From: Streptomyces sp. ISL-96 | Lineage (GTDB): Bacteria > Actinomycetota > Actinomycetes > Streptomycetales > Streptomycetaceae | Length of the DNA stretch: 64,000 nucleotides | Assembly (NCBI RefSeq): GCF_018614035.1 | Contig: NZ_JAGGPA010000074.1 | Span: 17,936 to 81,935, forward strand | Reading direction: 5' to 3' | Shown here: positions 32,741 to 42,523 of the stretch, one piece after another | How positions within the stretch are numbered: the stretch's first letter is position 1 | How the letters are laid out: each line of letters starts with the position of its first letter | Notes under the pieces: generated by a model | Database searches by the model: none | What the model was told of the DNA's origin: nothing | What the model saw: the letters and a program-made list of their open reading frames with translations, nothing else | Translations under genes and position numbers: made by a program

Positions 32741-34381
32741 TCAGTCGGACCAGGTGAAGCCGGGCTGCACTTCCATGCAGGCGTCGGCCTTGGCGCCGTT
32801 CAGGGCCCGGGCGGACTTGAGAGCTTCGTCCTTGTCCTTGTCGTCCTTCGCCGCGGACTTGGGGTAAGTGCTGCCGCTCCGCCAGTCCGCGCCCACGACA
32901 AGAGTGACGCCTGAGACGTCGGTGGACCGCTTCGCCGAACTCAGCGGCAGGCCGAGGGACTTGGCAACCGCCTGGGCGTCACCCTCCAGGTCGACGCTCG
33001 GGAAGTAGACCGTGGTGCGCTCCTGCGGGTTGCGCTGCGTGTCGGCCCGGGCCTGGGTGAAGCCCTTCCCCGTGAGTACGCCGGTGACCTCGCGCGCACG
33101 TCCCGTCGCCGCCCCGAGGGCGTCCGTGTAGGTGCCGTTCTGCACCATCACGCCGATCTCCGCGTCCGGCGCGGCCGGGTCCTTGGAGACCTTCGGCTTC
33201 TGCTTCTTCGAGGCCTTCCCGTCCAGCGGCGTGTCCTCGCCGACCATCTTGAAGAGCAGTTCGGCTTCGCCCGGCTTGGGAAGGACCCGGTTGTTGTCCG
33301 CCGAGGGCACCGACGGCATGGTGGTCATGGTGATCCGGGCCGTCGGGACCTTCTTGAGTTCCTCGCCGAGGTCGTACAGCTTCTTGACGGTGTCGAGCCG
33401 GTCGTCGACGGTGAGCGCCCGGGTGGCGGCCTCGGCCAGCTTGCGCAGCTTGTTCGGGTCGCTGAGCTTGGTGTTCTTCTTCAGCTCGCGGACCATCGAA
33501 TTCATGTACATGTGCTGGGCGTGCGTACGGGCGAGGTCGGTGCCGTCCTCGAAGCCGTAGCGGGTGCGCAGCCACTGGAGGGCCTGCTCGCCCTTGATGT
33601 ACGTCTCGCCCTTCTTGAGCTCCAGGCCCGAGCCCTCGCCCTTGCTGTTGCGCGAGCGGACGTTGTCCGTGACACAGACCGGGACGCCACCGATGGCGTC
33701 CGCCATGGAGACGACACCCGAGAAGTCGATCATCATGAAGTGGTCGATGGTGATGCCGGTCAGCTGGTACCAGGTCGCGACCGTGCAGCCCGGACCGCCG
33801 CGTTGGAGACTCGCGTTGGTCATGCGCAGATTCGTCGTCGCCGGGTGGACCTCGCCGGTTTCCGGGTCGGTGCACTTGGGCATCTTCAGGAGCGTGTCGC
33901 GCGGCATGCTGATCACTGAGATGTTGCTGCGGTCGGCGGAGACGTGGAGCAGCATCTGTACGTCGGCGAGCGGCGGGCCGTCGAAGGTCTTCTTGGCGCC
34001 CCCGAGCCGCTTGTTCGCGTCGGAGTTACGCGCGTCGGAGCCGATGAGCAGAATGTTCAGCGGGGTCTGGCCCGCGGCGTTGACCTTGTGATCGACCATC
34101 GGCTTGTCGCCGAGGTTGAGTTCTTCCTTCTTCAGGTTGCCGTTGAGGTGGCGGTAGTAGAGGTATCCGGCGCCGGCCGTGCCGAGTATCAGCAGGGACA
34201 GCACGGAGGCGACCCAGCGCAGTACCCGCCGCTTACCGCGTCTGCCGCGCGGATGTGGGCCGCCGCGCCGCCGGGGCGGCCCGGCGGCGTCGCCCTCGTG
34301 CAGGCTGTCGTCCCAGCCTCTTCCGTCGGCGGCCCGGACGCCTCCCCGCGTCCGCGCCTCACGCACGGTGTTCTGTCCCAC
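32741..34381 (-). CDS. LCP family protein 3 with LytR_C domain
   Basis: 546 residues, GTG start. Arg/Gly-rich cytoplasmic N-terminus, membrane helix (RWVASVLSLLILGTAGAGYL), LCP domain (LNILLIGSDARNSDANKR, ISVISMPRDTLLKMPKC, RMTNASLQRGGPGCTVATWY, TIDHFMMIDFSGV, ALQWLRTRYGFEDGTDLART), and a C-terminal LytR_C domain (IGVMVQNGTYTDALGAATGR). Extra cysteine residues (KCTD, GCTV) could form an extracellular disulfide. It ends in a single-Cys tail (DACMEVQPGF). Adjacent to LCP protein 4, 50 bp apart. Confidence 0.92.
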   Translation of the reverse strand: MGQNTVREARTRGGVRAADGRGWDDSLHEGDAAGPPRRRGGPHPRGRRGKRRVLRWVASVLSLLILGTAGAGYLYYRHLNGNLKKEELNLGDKPMVDHKVNAAGQTPLNILLIGSDARNSDANKRLGGAKKTFDGPPLADVQMLLHVSADRSNISVISMPRDTLLKMPKCTDPETGEVHPATTNLRMTNASLQRGGPGCTVATWYQLTGITIDHFMMIDFSGVVSMADAIGGVPVCVTDNVRSRNSKGEGSGLELKKGETYIKGEQALQWLRTRYGFEDGTDLARTHAQHMYMNSMVRELKKNTKLSDPNKLRKLAEAATRALTVDDRLDTVKKLYDLGEELKKVPTARITMTTMPSVPSADNNRVLPKPGEAELLFKMVGEDTPLDGKASKKQKPKVSKDPAAPDAEIGVMVQNGTYTDALGAATGRAREVTGVLTGKGFTQARADTQRNPQERTTVYFPSVDLEGDAQAVAKSLGLPLSSAKRSTDVSGVTLVVGADWRSGSTYPKSAAKDDKDKDEALKSARALNGAKADACMEVQPGFTWSD

Positions 34382-34431
34382 CCCTGGCCCCCCTGTTGTT
34401 CAGGCGCGCCGCATCATCCGGTGACCCGGTT

Positions 34432-36177
34432 TCACTTGGCGCAGATCTTCTGGTCTGCTTGGACCTTCTCCACCTCGGGCGGCTTCACCGGACCGCTGAT
34501 GGGCACCCCTTCGCCCTTGAAGTCGGCGCCGAGAGTCAGGACCATCGGCTCCATCTCCCCTGCGTCCGCGCTGCCCTTCTTGAGCGCCGCGGCGGGCAGG
34601 CCCATCAGATCCGCGAGCTTGCGCGCCTGGTCGGCCTGGTTCGGTGCGTACTCAAGCCTAGTCTTAGCGATCTTCTCCGGGGCATTGCTCTTGTTCGTGG
34701 ACTTGAGCACGCCCTGCTCGAGCTGGAGCCAGTTGAGGGTCGCCTGCGCGGCTCCGGCTGTGTCGCTGCCGTTGTAGACGTCGACACGAACCTCGGACGC
34801 TTCGGACCTGGGGCCCTTGAGCAGTGCGGCCTGCTTGCTCTTGGCGGCCTTCTCCCTCTTCTTCACGTCGGTGAAGGAGACGTCATTCTGCAGGGCGTTG
34901 AACACCTGCGGGGCCTTGACGGGGTCCAGAACGACGGTCGCCTTGACCGTCTCGGCGGGGTTGTCTCTCACGGGGATCGTCGTGAAGGCGATGTTCTTGA
35001 TGTTGATCCGGCCGAGTTCCTCGGCGAGGGCCTTCAGCTTCGGGAGGTCCTCGATCTCCTTGTTCACCGTGAGCGCCTTGGTGGCCGCGTCCGCGAGGTC
35101 GAGCATCCTCTTCGGATTGCCGAGGGTGTCTTCCTTCATCTTGCGGATCATCGAGGCGATGAACTGCTGCTGCATCTTGATCCGGTCGAGGTCGCTCTCG
35201 TTGCCGAGACCGTGCCGGTTCCTGACGAACGCGAGCGCCTCCTCGCCCTGGATGCGGTGGTCACCGGCCGACAGGTTGAGCTGCGAGTACTTGGTGTCCT
35301 TGATGGGCTCGGTAAGACAGACGTCCACGCCGCCGATCGCGGTGGTCAGCGTCTTGACCGCGTTGAAGTCGGCCATCATGAAGTGGTTGATCGGGAGACC
35401 GGTGATCTGCTTGACCGTGCGCATGGTGCAGCCCGGATCCCGGCCGCCCACGCCGAAGCTCTCGTTGAACCTCGTGTACGGCGTCCCCGGGATGACCGTC
35501 TCCGTGCCGTCCGCATGCTTGGTGGGGCAGTCGGGGATGTCGGTCTTCAGGTCGCGGGGGATGCTCAGAGCGGTCGCGTTCGTGCGGTCTGCCGAGACAT
35601 GGAAGAGGAAGGTCGTGTCGGCGTGGCCGGTCGAGTTCTTCCTGTCCCCGTAGCCTTCGTTGCCCGCGCCGGTGCGCTTGTCGGTGCCGATGATCAGGAT
35701 GTTCATCGGCCCGTCCGTCGAGGCACCGTTGGCCGCGTCACCGACGTCCACCGAGTCGATGTTCCCGTTGAGGCGGTCGTACACGACGTACGCGCCGACC
35801 GAGACGCCGACGAGCACGAAGCCCATGACGCCGCCGGTCCACAGCAGCGCCTTCTTCTTGCCGGACTTCTTCGCCTTGCGCTTTCGGCGGCCGGCCTGCG
35901 GCGCGCCGCCGTCGCCGCTGCCGGAATCGCGCGAGATGCCCGCGCTCCGGGAGCCGTTCGAGGCACGTCGGCTGCGCTGGACGGGGACTTCGCGCCGGGG
36001 GCCGGCGGCCCGCTCACGGGTGTTCGTTCTCGACGAAGTCCTCCGGGGAGGGGCCGCCGCCGGCGATCGCCCAGCGGAGTGGTCCAGTCGCAATTCGTAA
36101 TGACCGGTGTCCGGGTTGAGGACCCACTGGTCTGCGGGGTCGATTTCTTCCGCCCGCCCACGGTTTTGCGCATCCAC
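34432..36177 (-). CDS. LCP family protein 4 with LytR_C domain
   Basis: 581 residues from GTG 36177, the longest of the five. Cytoplasmic N-terminus of ~125 residues rich in Arg/Ser/Lys, membrane helix (ALLWTGGVMGFVLVGVSVGAYV), LCP domain (MNILIIGTDKRTGAGNEGYG, ATALSIPRDLKTDIPDCP, RFNESFGVGGRDPGCTMRTV, LPINHFMMADFNAVKTL, ALAFVRNRHGLGNESDLDRI), and LytR_C (EVRVDVYNGSDTAGAAQATL). Close paralog of protein 3, suggesting a local duplication. The N-terminus NPDTGHYELRLD is shared with other Streptomyces LCP proteins. Confidence 0.92.
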   Translation of the reverse strand: MDAQNRGRAEEIDPADQWVLNPDTGHYELRLDHSAGRSPAAAPPRRTSSRTNTRERAAGPRREVPVQRSRRASNGSRSAGISRDSGSGDGGAPQAGRRKRKAKKSGKKKALLWTGGVMGFVLVGVSVGAYVVYDRLNGNIDSVDVGDAANGASTDGPMNILIIGTDKRTGAGNEGYGDRKNSTGHADTTFLFHVSADRTNATALSIPRDLKTDIPDCPTKHADGTETVIPGTPYTRFNESFGVGGRDPGCTMRTVKQITGLPINHFMMADFNAVKTLTTAIGGVDVCLTEPIKDTKYSQLNLSAGDHRIQGEEALAFVRNRHGLGNESDLDRIKMQQQFIASMIRKMKEDTLGNPKRMLDLADAATKALTVNKEIEDLPKLKALAEELGRINIKNIAFTTIPVRDNPAETVKATVVLDPVKAPQVFNALQNDVSFTDVKKREKAAKSKQAALLKGPRSEASEVRVDVYNGSDTAGAAQATLNWLQLEQGVLKSTNKSNAPEKIAKTRLEYAPNQADQARKLADLMGLPAAALKKGSADAGEMEPMVLTLGADFKGEGVPISGPVKPPEVEKVQADQKICAK

Positions 36178-36394
36178 GGTTGCTTGAGTCCTCCGTCGGG
36201 TGCCACATGAGGCGCCTCCCCCAGGCCCTCTGGCGTTCGTTCCAGCAGTGCGACCTCAGGGCCGGAAGCACCGGATCGCGTCACACTATCTGCCCAGTTC
36301 AGCGTGGGGCGACGTCCGTGACAAATTCCACTGGCCTTACAACTGGGCAATCCGCCCAATCCGTTCTGTTGCTGGTCAGGCTTTGGCTATCGCT

Positions 36395-37696
36395 TTACTC
36401 GCACTCGTCGGTGGCCGCATTGCTGCCGGTGAAAGTCGGCGTCGGGGCCGGGCTCGCCGATCCCGTGTCGTCGGGCTTCTCGTCGGCCGGGGATTTGTCT
36501 TCCTTGTCCGGCTTCTCGGAGCCCGCCGGTACGACGGAAACGGGCGCGTCCTCGCGCAGCTGCTTGAACAGACGGCTGGCGTCCGGCTCCACGAGCTCGT
36601 CCCGGTTCGGGTCCTGAGCGTAAGGCTGACGGGGCACCGTCATGAACTGCACCTGGTCGGTGGGGATGTTCCGCATGCCGCGCACCAGGTTGTACAGGTC
36701 CTTGAGCGAGTCGAGCCCGGCATCGGTCGTGAGGGACTTCGTCGCCGCGTCCAGCACCGGGTAGAGCCTGGTCGGATTGAGCAGTACGCCGTTGCTCTGC
36801 ACCTTGTTCACCAGCGCGCCGAGGAATCGCTGCTGGCGTTCCATGCGTTCGGTGTCGCTGCCGTCGCCGATGGTCTTGCGGGCCCGTACGAAGCCGAGGG
36901 CCTGCTCACCGTTCAGCTTCTGGCGGCCCTTGTCCAGCCGGAGCAGGGCGTCCTCGTCGTCGATCGGCTCCTTGAGGCAGATCTCGACGCCGTTCACCGC
37001 GTCGACCATCCCCTTGAAGCCCGCGAAGTCGATGACCATGTGGTGGTTCACCCGGACGCCGGTGAGCCGCTCGACCGTACGGATGGTGCACGCCGTACCG
37101 CCGAGCTCGAACGCCGAGTTGAACTGGGTGGATTGCTCGTTCGTGCGCGTGCCGTCGGGCTTCCGGCAGCTGGGGATGTCCACCATCAGGTCGCGCGGCA
37201 GCGAGACGGCTGTCGCGCTCTTACGGTCCCCGGCCAGGTGCAGCAGGATCGTCGTGTCGGAGCGCTGGGTGCCCTTGTCGGGCCCGTACTTGCTGTTGCC
37301 CTTGCCGGAGCGGGTGTCGGACCCGATGAGCAGGATGTTCTGGGCGTGCCGCGCGATGGGTGTGGGGCGCTCTTTCTCGTACTCTTCGAGCTCGGCGGCG
37401 GCGCTGGTGTCCGTGGTGATGTTGCCGTCGAGCTTCCGGTAGAGCCACCAGCCGACACCGGCGGCGAGGAGGAGCGCGAAGGAGGCGCCGAGGGCGGTCC
37501 AACGAAGCCAGCGCGGATGTCCGTTGGCGTCGCCACCTTCCCCCGAACCCGAACCCGAACCCTCACCCGCACCCTCCGCGCTCAGATCCTCGCCATCCGC
37601 ACCTTCCGTGGCAGCCAGGTCCTTCGCCTCGTCCTCCTCGGCCGGGGTGTCCGGTCCGGAGGGCGTGCCAGCACTGTCGGTCACGTCTGCGTCCAT
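36395..37696 (-). CDS. LCP family protein 5
   Basis: 433 residues from ATG 37696. A very acidic N-terminus (Asp/Glu/Gly/Ser-rich, ~65 residues), membrane helix (TALGASFALLLAAGVGWWLY), LCP domain (QNILLIGSDTRSGKGNSKYG, ATAVSLPRDLMVDIPSCRK, QFNSAFELGGTACTIRTVE, RVNHHMVIDFAGFKGMV, ALGFVRARKTIGDGSDTERM). Instead of LytR_C it ends in a charged Pro/Ser/Asp tail. The cytoplasmic acidity contrasts with the basic tails of proteins 2-4. The 217-bp gap to protein 4 holds no visible gene. Confidence 0.92.
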   Translation of the reverse strand: MDADVTDSAGTPSGPDTPAEEDEAKDLAATEGADGEDLSAEGAGEGSGSGSGEGGDANGHPRWLRWTALGASFALLLAAGVGWWLYRKLDGNITTDTSAAAELEEYEKERPTPIARHAQNILLIGSDTRSGKGNSKYGPDKGTQRSDTTILLHLAGDRKSATAVSLPRDLMVDIPSCRKPDGTRTNEQSTQFNSAFELGGTACTIRTVERLTGVRVNHHMVIDFAGFKGMVDAVNGVEICLKEPIDDEDALLRLDKGRQKLNGEQALGFVRARKTIGDGSDTERMERQQRFLGALVNKVQSNGVLLNPTRLYPVLDAATKSLTTDAGLDSLKDLYNLVRGMRNIPTDQVQFMTVPRQPYAQDPNRDELVEPDASRLFKQLREDAPVSVVPAGSEKPDKEDKSPADEKPDDTGSASPAPTPTFTGSNAATDECE

Positions 37697-37849
37697 CCTT
37701 CACGGAGTCGGCGGCGCGCTGTGGCCGCCGGTCGCAGGGGTAGACGGCTGAACCTCGCGCTTGGTTGTGCGGTGCTTACCGTCGATCATCTACCGGAGTT
37801 GACGCTCCGGGGGGAGGGCTCGGCAGCCGGTGGGCCGGACGGGTGGCTC

Positions 37850-38614
37850 TCAGGGCGCTTGTAGTACCGCCGTGTTGGTGACCCGTTCGCTCTCGATCCG
37901 CTTGGCGAGGCCTTCCTCCGAGAGCTGACCGAGATTCCGGCACAGCACCACGGAACCGCCGACGGCGAGGGGCGCGAACAGACCCGAGGACAGCCCCTCC
38001 CACGTGTCGTACTCCAGCCCCGACAGCAGCCGCGCCCCGGATCCGAGCCCGAGGCTCTCCGCGTCCGCGCGTGCCCGCTCGACCAGCTGGGCGCCCGTGA
38101 GCTCCGTACCGCCGACCCGCAGCGCGGGCTCGTCCGGATCCACGGGGGCGTACGGCGCGAAACGGTCGCCCTGCCCCGGCACCTCGACGGCGTAGTCCGC
38201 GAATCCGGCGGGCGGCTGCGGGAAGCGGCCGCCCAGCGGCCGCAGGGCGAGCGCCACGCGCTCCCCGCCGCAGGCCCGCGCCTCCTCCAGCGTGTCGGGC
38301 CCGCTGACCACCAGATCGGCGCCGGCCGGGTCCCCGCCCACATCCGCGACCACACCGACGGACGAACAGGCGAGCAGCCAGACGGCGGTCTGCCAGTGCG
38401 CGGGAAGCAGCAGCGCGAGCCGGTCGCCGGGCGCGGCGCCGAGGTCGCCCTGGAGCAGGTTGGCGGTCTTCGCCACCCAATTGGCGAAGGTGGCGACGGA
38501 CAGTTCTACGCGCTCGCCGGTGGCGTCGTCGTAGAAGGTGACCAGGGGCTGGGCGGGGTCCGCGGCGAGCGCGGATCGCAGCAGGTCGGCGGGGGTGCGA
38601 TCGGTGGCGTTCAC
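37850..38614 (-). CDS. TIGR03089 family protein (AMP-binding-like)
   Basis: 254 residues, GTG start. It resembles a shortened, single-lobe adenylate-forming enzyme: PLVTFYDDATGERVELSVAT and FANWVAKTANLL at the N-terminus, then LALLLPAHWQTAVWLLACSS and VGGSVVLCRN. It lacks the C-terminal domain and the full ATP-binding loop of true ligases, as is typical for TIGR03089 proteins conserved next to LCP genes in actinobacteria. Role unknown. Confidence 0.87.
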   Translation of the reverse strand: MNATDRTPADLLRSALAADPAQPLVTFYDDATGERVELSVATFANWVAKTANLLQGDLGAAPGDRLALLLPAHWQTAVWLLACSSVGVVADVGGDPAGADLVVSGPDTLEEARACGGERVALALRPLGGRFPQPPAGFADYAVEVPGQGDRFAPYAPVDPDEPALRVGGTELTGAQLVERARADAESLGLGSGARLLSGLEYDTWEGLSSGLFAPLAVGGSVVLCRNLGQLSEEGLAKRIESERVTNTAVLQAP

Positions 38615-38735
38615 CCGCGCAAGAGTACGCCGGTGCCTTCGCGCGGGGGCCGTGCGGCCCGGGCGCGGGAGGGCCGCCCGTACACCGGTTCGGCCGACGC
38701 CCCGTCAATTCCCCAATGGACATATTTATCCACTT

Positions 38736-40181
38736 ATGCCCAAGATCTACTGCATGCGTGCATTCCTTGCTTCCGCGATCGGAGTCGCGTGCACCGCCGC
38801 TCTGGTCCTGCCCACCGCTGCCAACGCCGCCCCGGCTCCCGCTGTCCCCACGAATACGGCGCCACCGGGCTCCACTCAATCCCTGCCACTCGTGCCACTC
38901 CCACCACACAACGACCCCGGGACCGACCGGGCCGCGGGCACCGCGCCACAGGGCCGGTCGGAGCGCGACACCAGACCGTTCTCGCTGGTCGGGGTCGTCT
39001 GGGAGGACGCCGAAGCCGAACTCCACGGCACGGTCCAGGTCCGTACCCGCGCCACCGCGACAGGCGCCTGGACCGGCTGGCAGTACCTCGAAACGCACAA
39101 CCACGAGCACGCCGCCGACTCCGGCACGGCGGAGCGCGAGACGGGGAAGGTCCGCGGCTCGACCGCGCCCCTGTGGGTGGGCGACAGCGACGGCGTAGAG
39201 GTACAGGTACGGCCCGAGGGCGCCGCAGCCCTTCGCGGCGCCACCCCCCTCCCGTCCGGACTGCGCCTCGAACTGGTGGACCCGGGCGACGACCCACCCG
39301 CGGGCACGTCGGCAACCGCCACCGAAGCCGAAGCGGCCGGCGAGACCGTCGGCGAGGCCGCAGACAGCAACGCCGACAACAACGCCGACGACACCGCGGC
39401 CCAGGCCGCCACCGGGTACGACGCGGACGACCCCCGCACCACGGTCATGACCGCGGAGGACGCCGCGGCCTCGGCCGTCAACGCCGACCTCGCCCCGCTC
39501 GGCGCCACCGAAGTACCGGCCCTGAGCAAGGCGGAGACGGAGGAGCAGACCTTCGTACTCGGCGGCGGAAAGCCCCGCATCGGGCCGCGCCCGCGCATCG
39601 TCACACGCAAGGGGTGGGGGGCGAACGAGCAGCTGCGCGAGCGCAACTTCGTCTACACGCACCGCGTCAAGGCGGCCTTCGTGCACCACAGCGCGACCGG
39701 GAACAACTACAGCTGTTCGCAGGCCGACTCAGTCCTGCGCAGTATCTACCGCTACCACGTCAAGAGCAGTGGCTGGCGCGACTTCGGCTACAACTTCGCC
39801 GTCGACAAGTGCGGGAACATCTACGAAGGCCGGGCAGGGGGTGTGGCCAAGCCCGTCCTGGGGGCGCACACTCGCGGTTTCAACAGCAACAGCACGGGCA
39901 TCGCCGTCCTCGGAAGCTACAGCAAGGTCAACCCACCCGCCGCCGTAGTCAACGCTGTTGCCCGCCTCACCGCCTGGAAGCTCGGCCTGTACGGCGCCAA
40001 CCCGCGCGCCACGACAACGCTCAAGTCCGGGGGCGGCAACCGGTACAAGAAGGGCACCATCGCCAAGCTCAAAGTCATCTCCGGACACCGGGACGGATAC
40101 GCCACCGACTGTCCGGGAGGCCGCCTCTACAGCAAGCTCGACGAGGCCCGGGACGCCTCGGCCCGCCTTCAGGGCCGCTGA
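38736..40181 (+). CDS. Secreted peptidoglycan-recognition protein / N-acetylmuramoyl-L-alanine amidase
   Basis: 481 residues from ATG 38736; a second ATG at 38754 starts the signal peptide directly (MRAFLASAIGVACTAALVLP). A middle region of about 270 residues is Ala/Thr/Asp-rich, with a likely beta domain around WEDAEAELHGTVQVRTRATA. The C-terminal PGRP/amidase_2 domain starts at IVTRKGWGANEQLRERNFVY, with zinc ligands in AAFVHHSATGNN and ISGHRDGYATDCPG, plus FGYNFAVDKCGNIYEGRAGG. The amidase cleaves the bond between MurNAc and L-alanine of the stem peptide outside the cell. Confidence 0.92.
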   Translation: MPKIYCMRAFLASAIGVACTAALVLPTAANAAPAPAVPTNTAPPGSTQSLPLVPLPPHNDPGTDRAAGTAPQGRSERDTRPFSLVGVVWEDAEAELHGTVQVRTRATATGAWTGWQYLETHNHEHAADSGTAERETGKVRGSTAPLWVGDSDGVEVQVRPEGAAALRGATPLPSGLRLELVDPGDDPPAGTSATATEAEAAGETVGEAADSNADNNADDTAAQAATGYDADDPRTTVMTAEDAAASAVNADLAPLGATEVPALSKAETEEQTFVLGGGKPRIGPRPRIVTRKGWGANEQLRERNFVYTHRVKAAFVHHSATGNNYSCSQADSVLRSIYRYHVKSSGWRDFGYNFAVDKCGNIYEGRAGGVAKPVLGAHTRGFNSNSTGIAVLGSYSKVNPPAAVVNAVARLTAWKLGLYGANPRATTTLKSGGGNRYKKGTIAKLKVISGHRDGYATDCPGGRLYSKLDEARDASARLQGR

Positions 40182-40267
40182 CGGGCCGGGCCGGGGCGTA
40201 TCGAACGGTCTGCATACACTGGCCTGCCCGTACCCGGCCGGCCCCAGCAGGAAGCAGAGACGACAAG

Positions 40268-41350
40268 GTGACTGAAGCGATCCTCCTGGTCGGCGGCAAG
40301 GGCACCCGGCTGCGCCCGCTCACCGTTCACACACCGAAGCCGATGGTCCCGGCGGCAGGCGTCCCCTTCCTGACCCATCAGCTGGCCCGCGCGCGGGCGG
40401 CCGGAGTCGAGCACATCGTCCTCGCGACGTCGTACCTCGCCGAGGTCTTCGAGCCGTACTTCGGCGACGGCTCCGCGCTGGGCCTGCACCTGGAGTACGT
40501 AACCGAAGAGGAACCGCTGGGCACCGGCGGCGCGATCCGCAACGTCGCGTCACGACTCCACTCGTCGCCCGACGACCCGGTCCTCATCTTCAACGGCGAC
40601 ATCCTCACGGGCCTCGACATCGGAGCCCTGGTCTCCACGCACACCACATCGGGCGCGGACGTCTCGCTGCACCTCACCCGCGTCGAGGACCCCAGAGCCT
40701 TCGGCCTCGTCCCCACCGACCCCACGGGCCGGGTAACGGCATTCCTGGAAAAACCCCAAACGCCCGAAGAAATCGTCACCGACCAGATCAACGCGGGGGC
40801 GTACGTCTTCCGCCGCTCGGTCATAGACACGATCCCCGCAGGCCGCCCCGTCTCCGTGGAACGCGAGACGTTCCCCGGCCTGCTGTCCTCCGGAGCGCAC
40901 CTCCAGGGCATGGTCGACTCGACGTACTGGCTGGACCTCGGCACCCCGCAGGCCTTCGTCCGTGGCTCGGCCGACCTGGTCCTGGGCCGGGCCCCGTCCC
41001 CGGCGGTGCCCGGCCGCTGCGGCGACCGCCTGGTCCTGCCGACGGCGTCCGTGGCGGGCGACGCGAAGCTGACCGGCGGCACGGTGGTGGGCGAGGGCGC
41101 GGTCGTCGGCGAGGGCGCCCGCATCGACGGCAGCGCACTCCTGCCCGACTGTGTGATCGGGGCGGGCGCGGTGATCACCGACTCCCTCATCGGGGCGGGC
41201 GCCAGGATCGGCGCTCGTACGGTCGTGTCCGGCGCGGTGATCGGGGACGGCGCGACGGTGGGGGCGGACAACGAGCTGCGCGACGGCGTACGGGTGTGGT
41301 GCGGCGCATCGCTCCCCGACGCGGCGCTCCGCTTCTCGTCGGACCAGTAA
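40268..41350 (+). CDS. Mannose-1-phosphate guanylyltransferase-type nucleotidyltransferase
   Basis: 360 residues from GTG 40268 (GACAAG upstream). NTP_transferase domain at 1-240: AILLVGGKGTRLRPLTVHTP with the GxGxRxxP-type pyrophosphorylase loop, KPMVPAAGVPFLTHQL, EEPLGTGGAIRNV, FNGDILTG. The C-terminal left-handed beta-helix is visible as hexapeptide-like repeats (VVGEGAVVGEGARI, VIGAGAVITDSLIGAGARIG). It joins a sugar-1-phosphate to GTP or another NTP. With manA and manB about 13-17 kb downstream, GDP-mannose synthesis is the likely role. Confidence 0.9.
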   Translation: MTEAILLVGGKGTRLRPLTVHTPKPMVPAAGVPFLTHQLARARAAGVEHIVLATSYLAEVFEPYFGDGSALGLHLEYVTEEEPLGTGGAIRNVASRLHSSPDDPVLIFNGDILTGLDIGALVSTHTTSGADVSLHLTRVEDPRAFGLVPTDPTGRVTAFLEKPQTPEEIVTDQINAGAYVFRRSVIDTIPAGRPVSVERETFPGLLSSGAHLQGMVDSTYWLDLGTPQAFVRGSADLVLGRAPSPAVPGRCGDRLVLPTASVAGDAKLTGGTVVGEGAVVGEGARIDGSALLPDCVIGAGAVITDSLIGAGARIGARTVVSGAVIGDGATVGADNELRDGVRVWCGASLPDAALRFSSDQ

Positions 41351-41440
41351 CCGCACGCACGCGCATCGGCCCCCGGCCCCGTAGGCTCGAACCCAGCACG
41401 TCCCACCCACCGACCCACTGCCCCGCCAAGGACCGCACCC

Positions 41441-42445
41441 GTGTCAGGCCGCTTCGCGCCCCGCCCCGTCATCCGCACCACGGTGCGGGGCGGCGACGCG
41501 GCACGACCGCCGGCCGTCCCGCACCAAACCGCATCCACCGCACGCACCCGGACGTGGACACCGCCGGGACCGCTGGACCTCGCCCTGGTACTCGGCCCAC
41601 TCCGCCGCGGCCCGGCCGACCCCGCTTTCCGTACGACCCCCGACGGAGCCTTCTGGCGTACGTGCCGCACGCCGGCGGGCCCGGGCACGCTGCGGATAGC
41701 GGCGCGCGACGGCGCGGTGGAGGCGAAGGCCTGGGGCGAGGGCGCCGACTGGCTCCTGACCCAACTCCCGCCCCTGCTGGGCTCGTTGGACGACCCATCC
41801 ACCTTCGTGCCGCGTCACCGCATCGTCGCCGAGACGTGGCGCCGCCGCCCCGGCCTGCGGCTGGGCCGCACCGGCCTGGTCCTCGAATCCCTCATCCCCT
41901 CCATCCTGGAGCAGAAGGTGACGACGGACGAGGCGTACCGGGCGTGGCGCCTGCTGCTCCGCAAGTACGGCGAACCGGCCCCCGGCCCGGTGGACGGCCG
42001 TATGCACGTCATGCCGTCCGCCCGAACCTGGTCCCTCATCCCGTCCTGGGAGTGGCACCGCGCGGGCGTCGACAGCAAGCGCTCGGCGACGATCCTGCGG
42101 GCGGTACGGGTGGCGAGGCGCCTGGAGGAGGCGTCCAAGATGTCCCTCGACGACGCCTCGGCCCGCCTGCAACTGATCCCGGGCATCGGCCCCTGGACGG
42201 CGGCGGAGACCCTGCAGCGCAGCAACGGAGCCGCCGACGCGGTGTCGGTCGGCGACTATCACCTGCCGAGCACGGTCGGGTACGCCCTGGCGGGCGACCG
42301 CGAAGCGGACGACGCGGCCATGCTCGAACTCCTGGCCCCGTACGCGGGCCAGCGCCACCGGGTGGCCCGCCTGATCCTCATCTCAGGCCAAACCCCACCC
42401 CGCCGCGCCCCCCGGATGACCCCCCGCAACATAGCCGCCCTGTAA
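41441..42445 (+). CDS. AlkA-type DNA-3-methyladenine glycosylase
   Basis: 334 residues, GTG start. The N-terminal half is Pro/Arg-rich with a possible TBP-like domain. The helix-hairpin-helix-GPD domain lies in the C-terminal half: LIPSILEQKVTTDEAYRAWR, LQLIPGIGPWTAAETLQRS (hairpin) and AVSVGDYHLPSTVGYAL with the catalytic Asp. It should excise alkylated purines from DNA. The gene stands alone, convergent with fbiB across a 250-bp gap that holds repeat copy C. Confidence 0.85.
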   Translation: MSGRFAPRPVIRTTVRGGDAARPPAVPHQTASTARTRTWTPPGPLDLALVLGPLRRGPADPAFRTTPDGAFWRTCRTPAGPGTLRIAARDGAVEAKAWGEGADWLLTQLPPLLGSLDDPSTFVPRHRIVAETWRRRPGLRLGRTGLVLESLIPSILEQKVTTDEAYRAWRLLLRKYGEPAPGPVDGRMHVMPSARTWSLIPSWEWHRAGVDSKRSATILRAVRVARRLEEASKMSLDDASARLQLIPGIGPWTAAETLQRSNGAADAVSVGDYHLPSTVGYALAGDREADDAAMLELLAPYAGQRHRVARLILISGQTPPRRAPRMTPRNIAAL

Positions 42446-42523
42446 CTCCGGCCCCCCTTGCCACCGGCCCCTGCTGCCGCCGGCGTCGAGGGGGCTGCGC
42501 CCCACCCCGCTTCGTGTGTCGCG

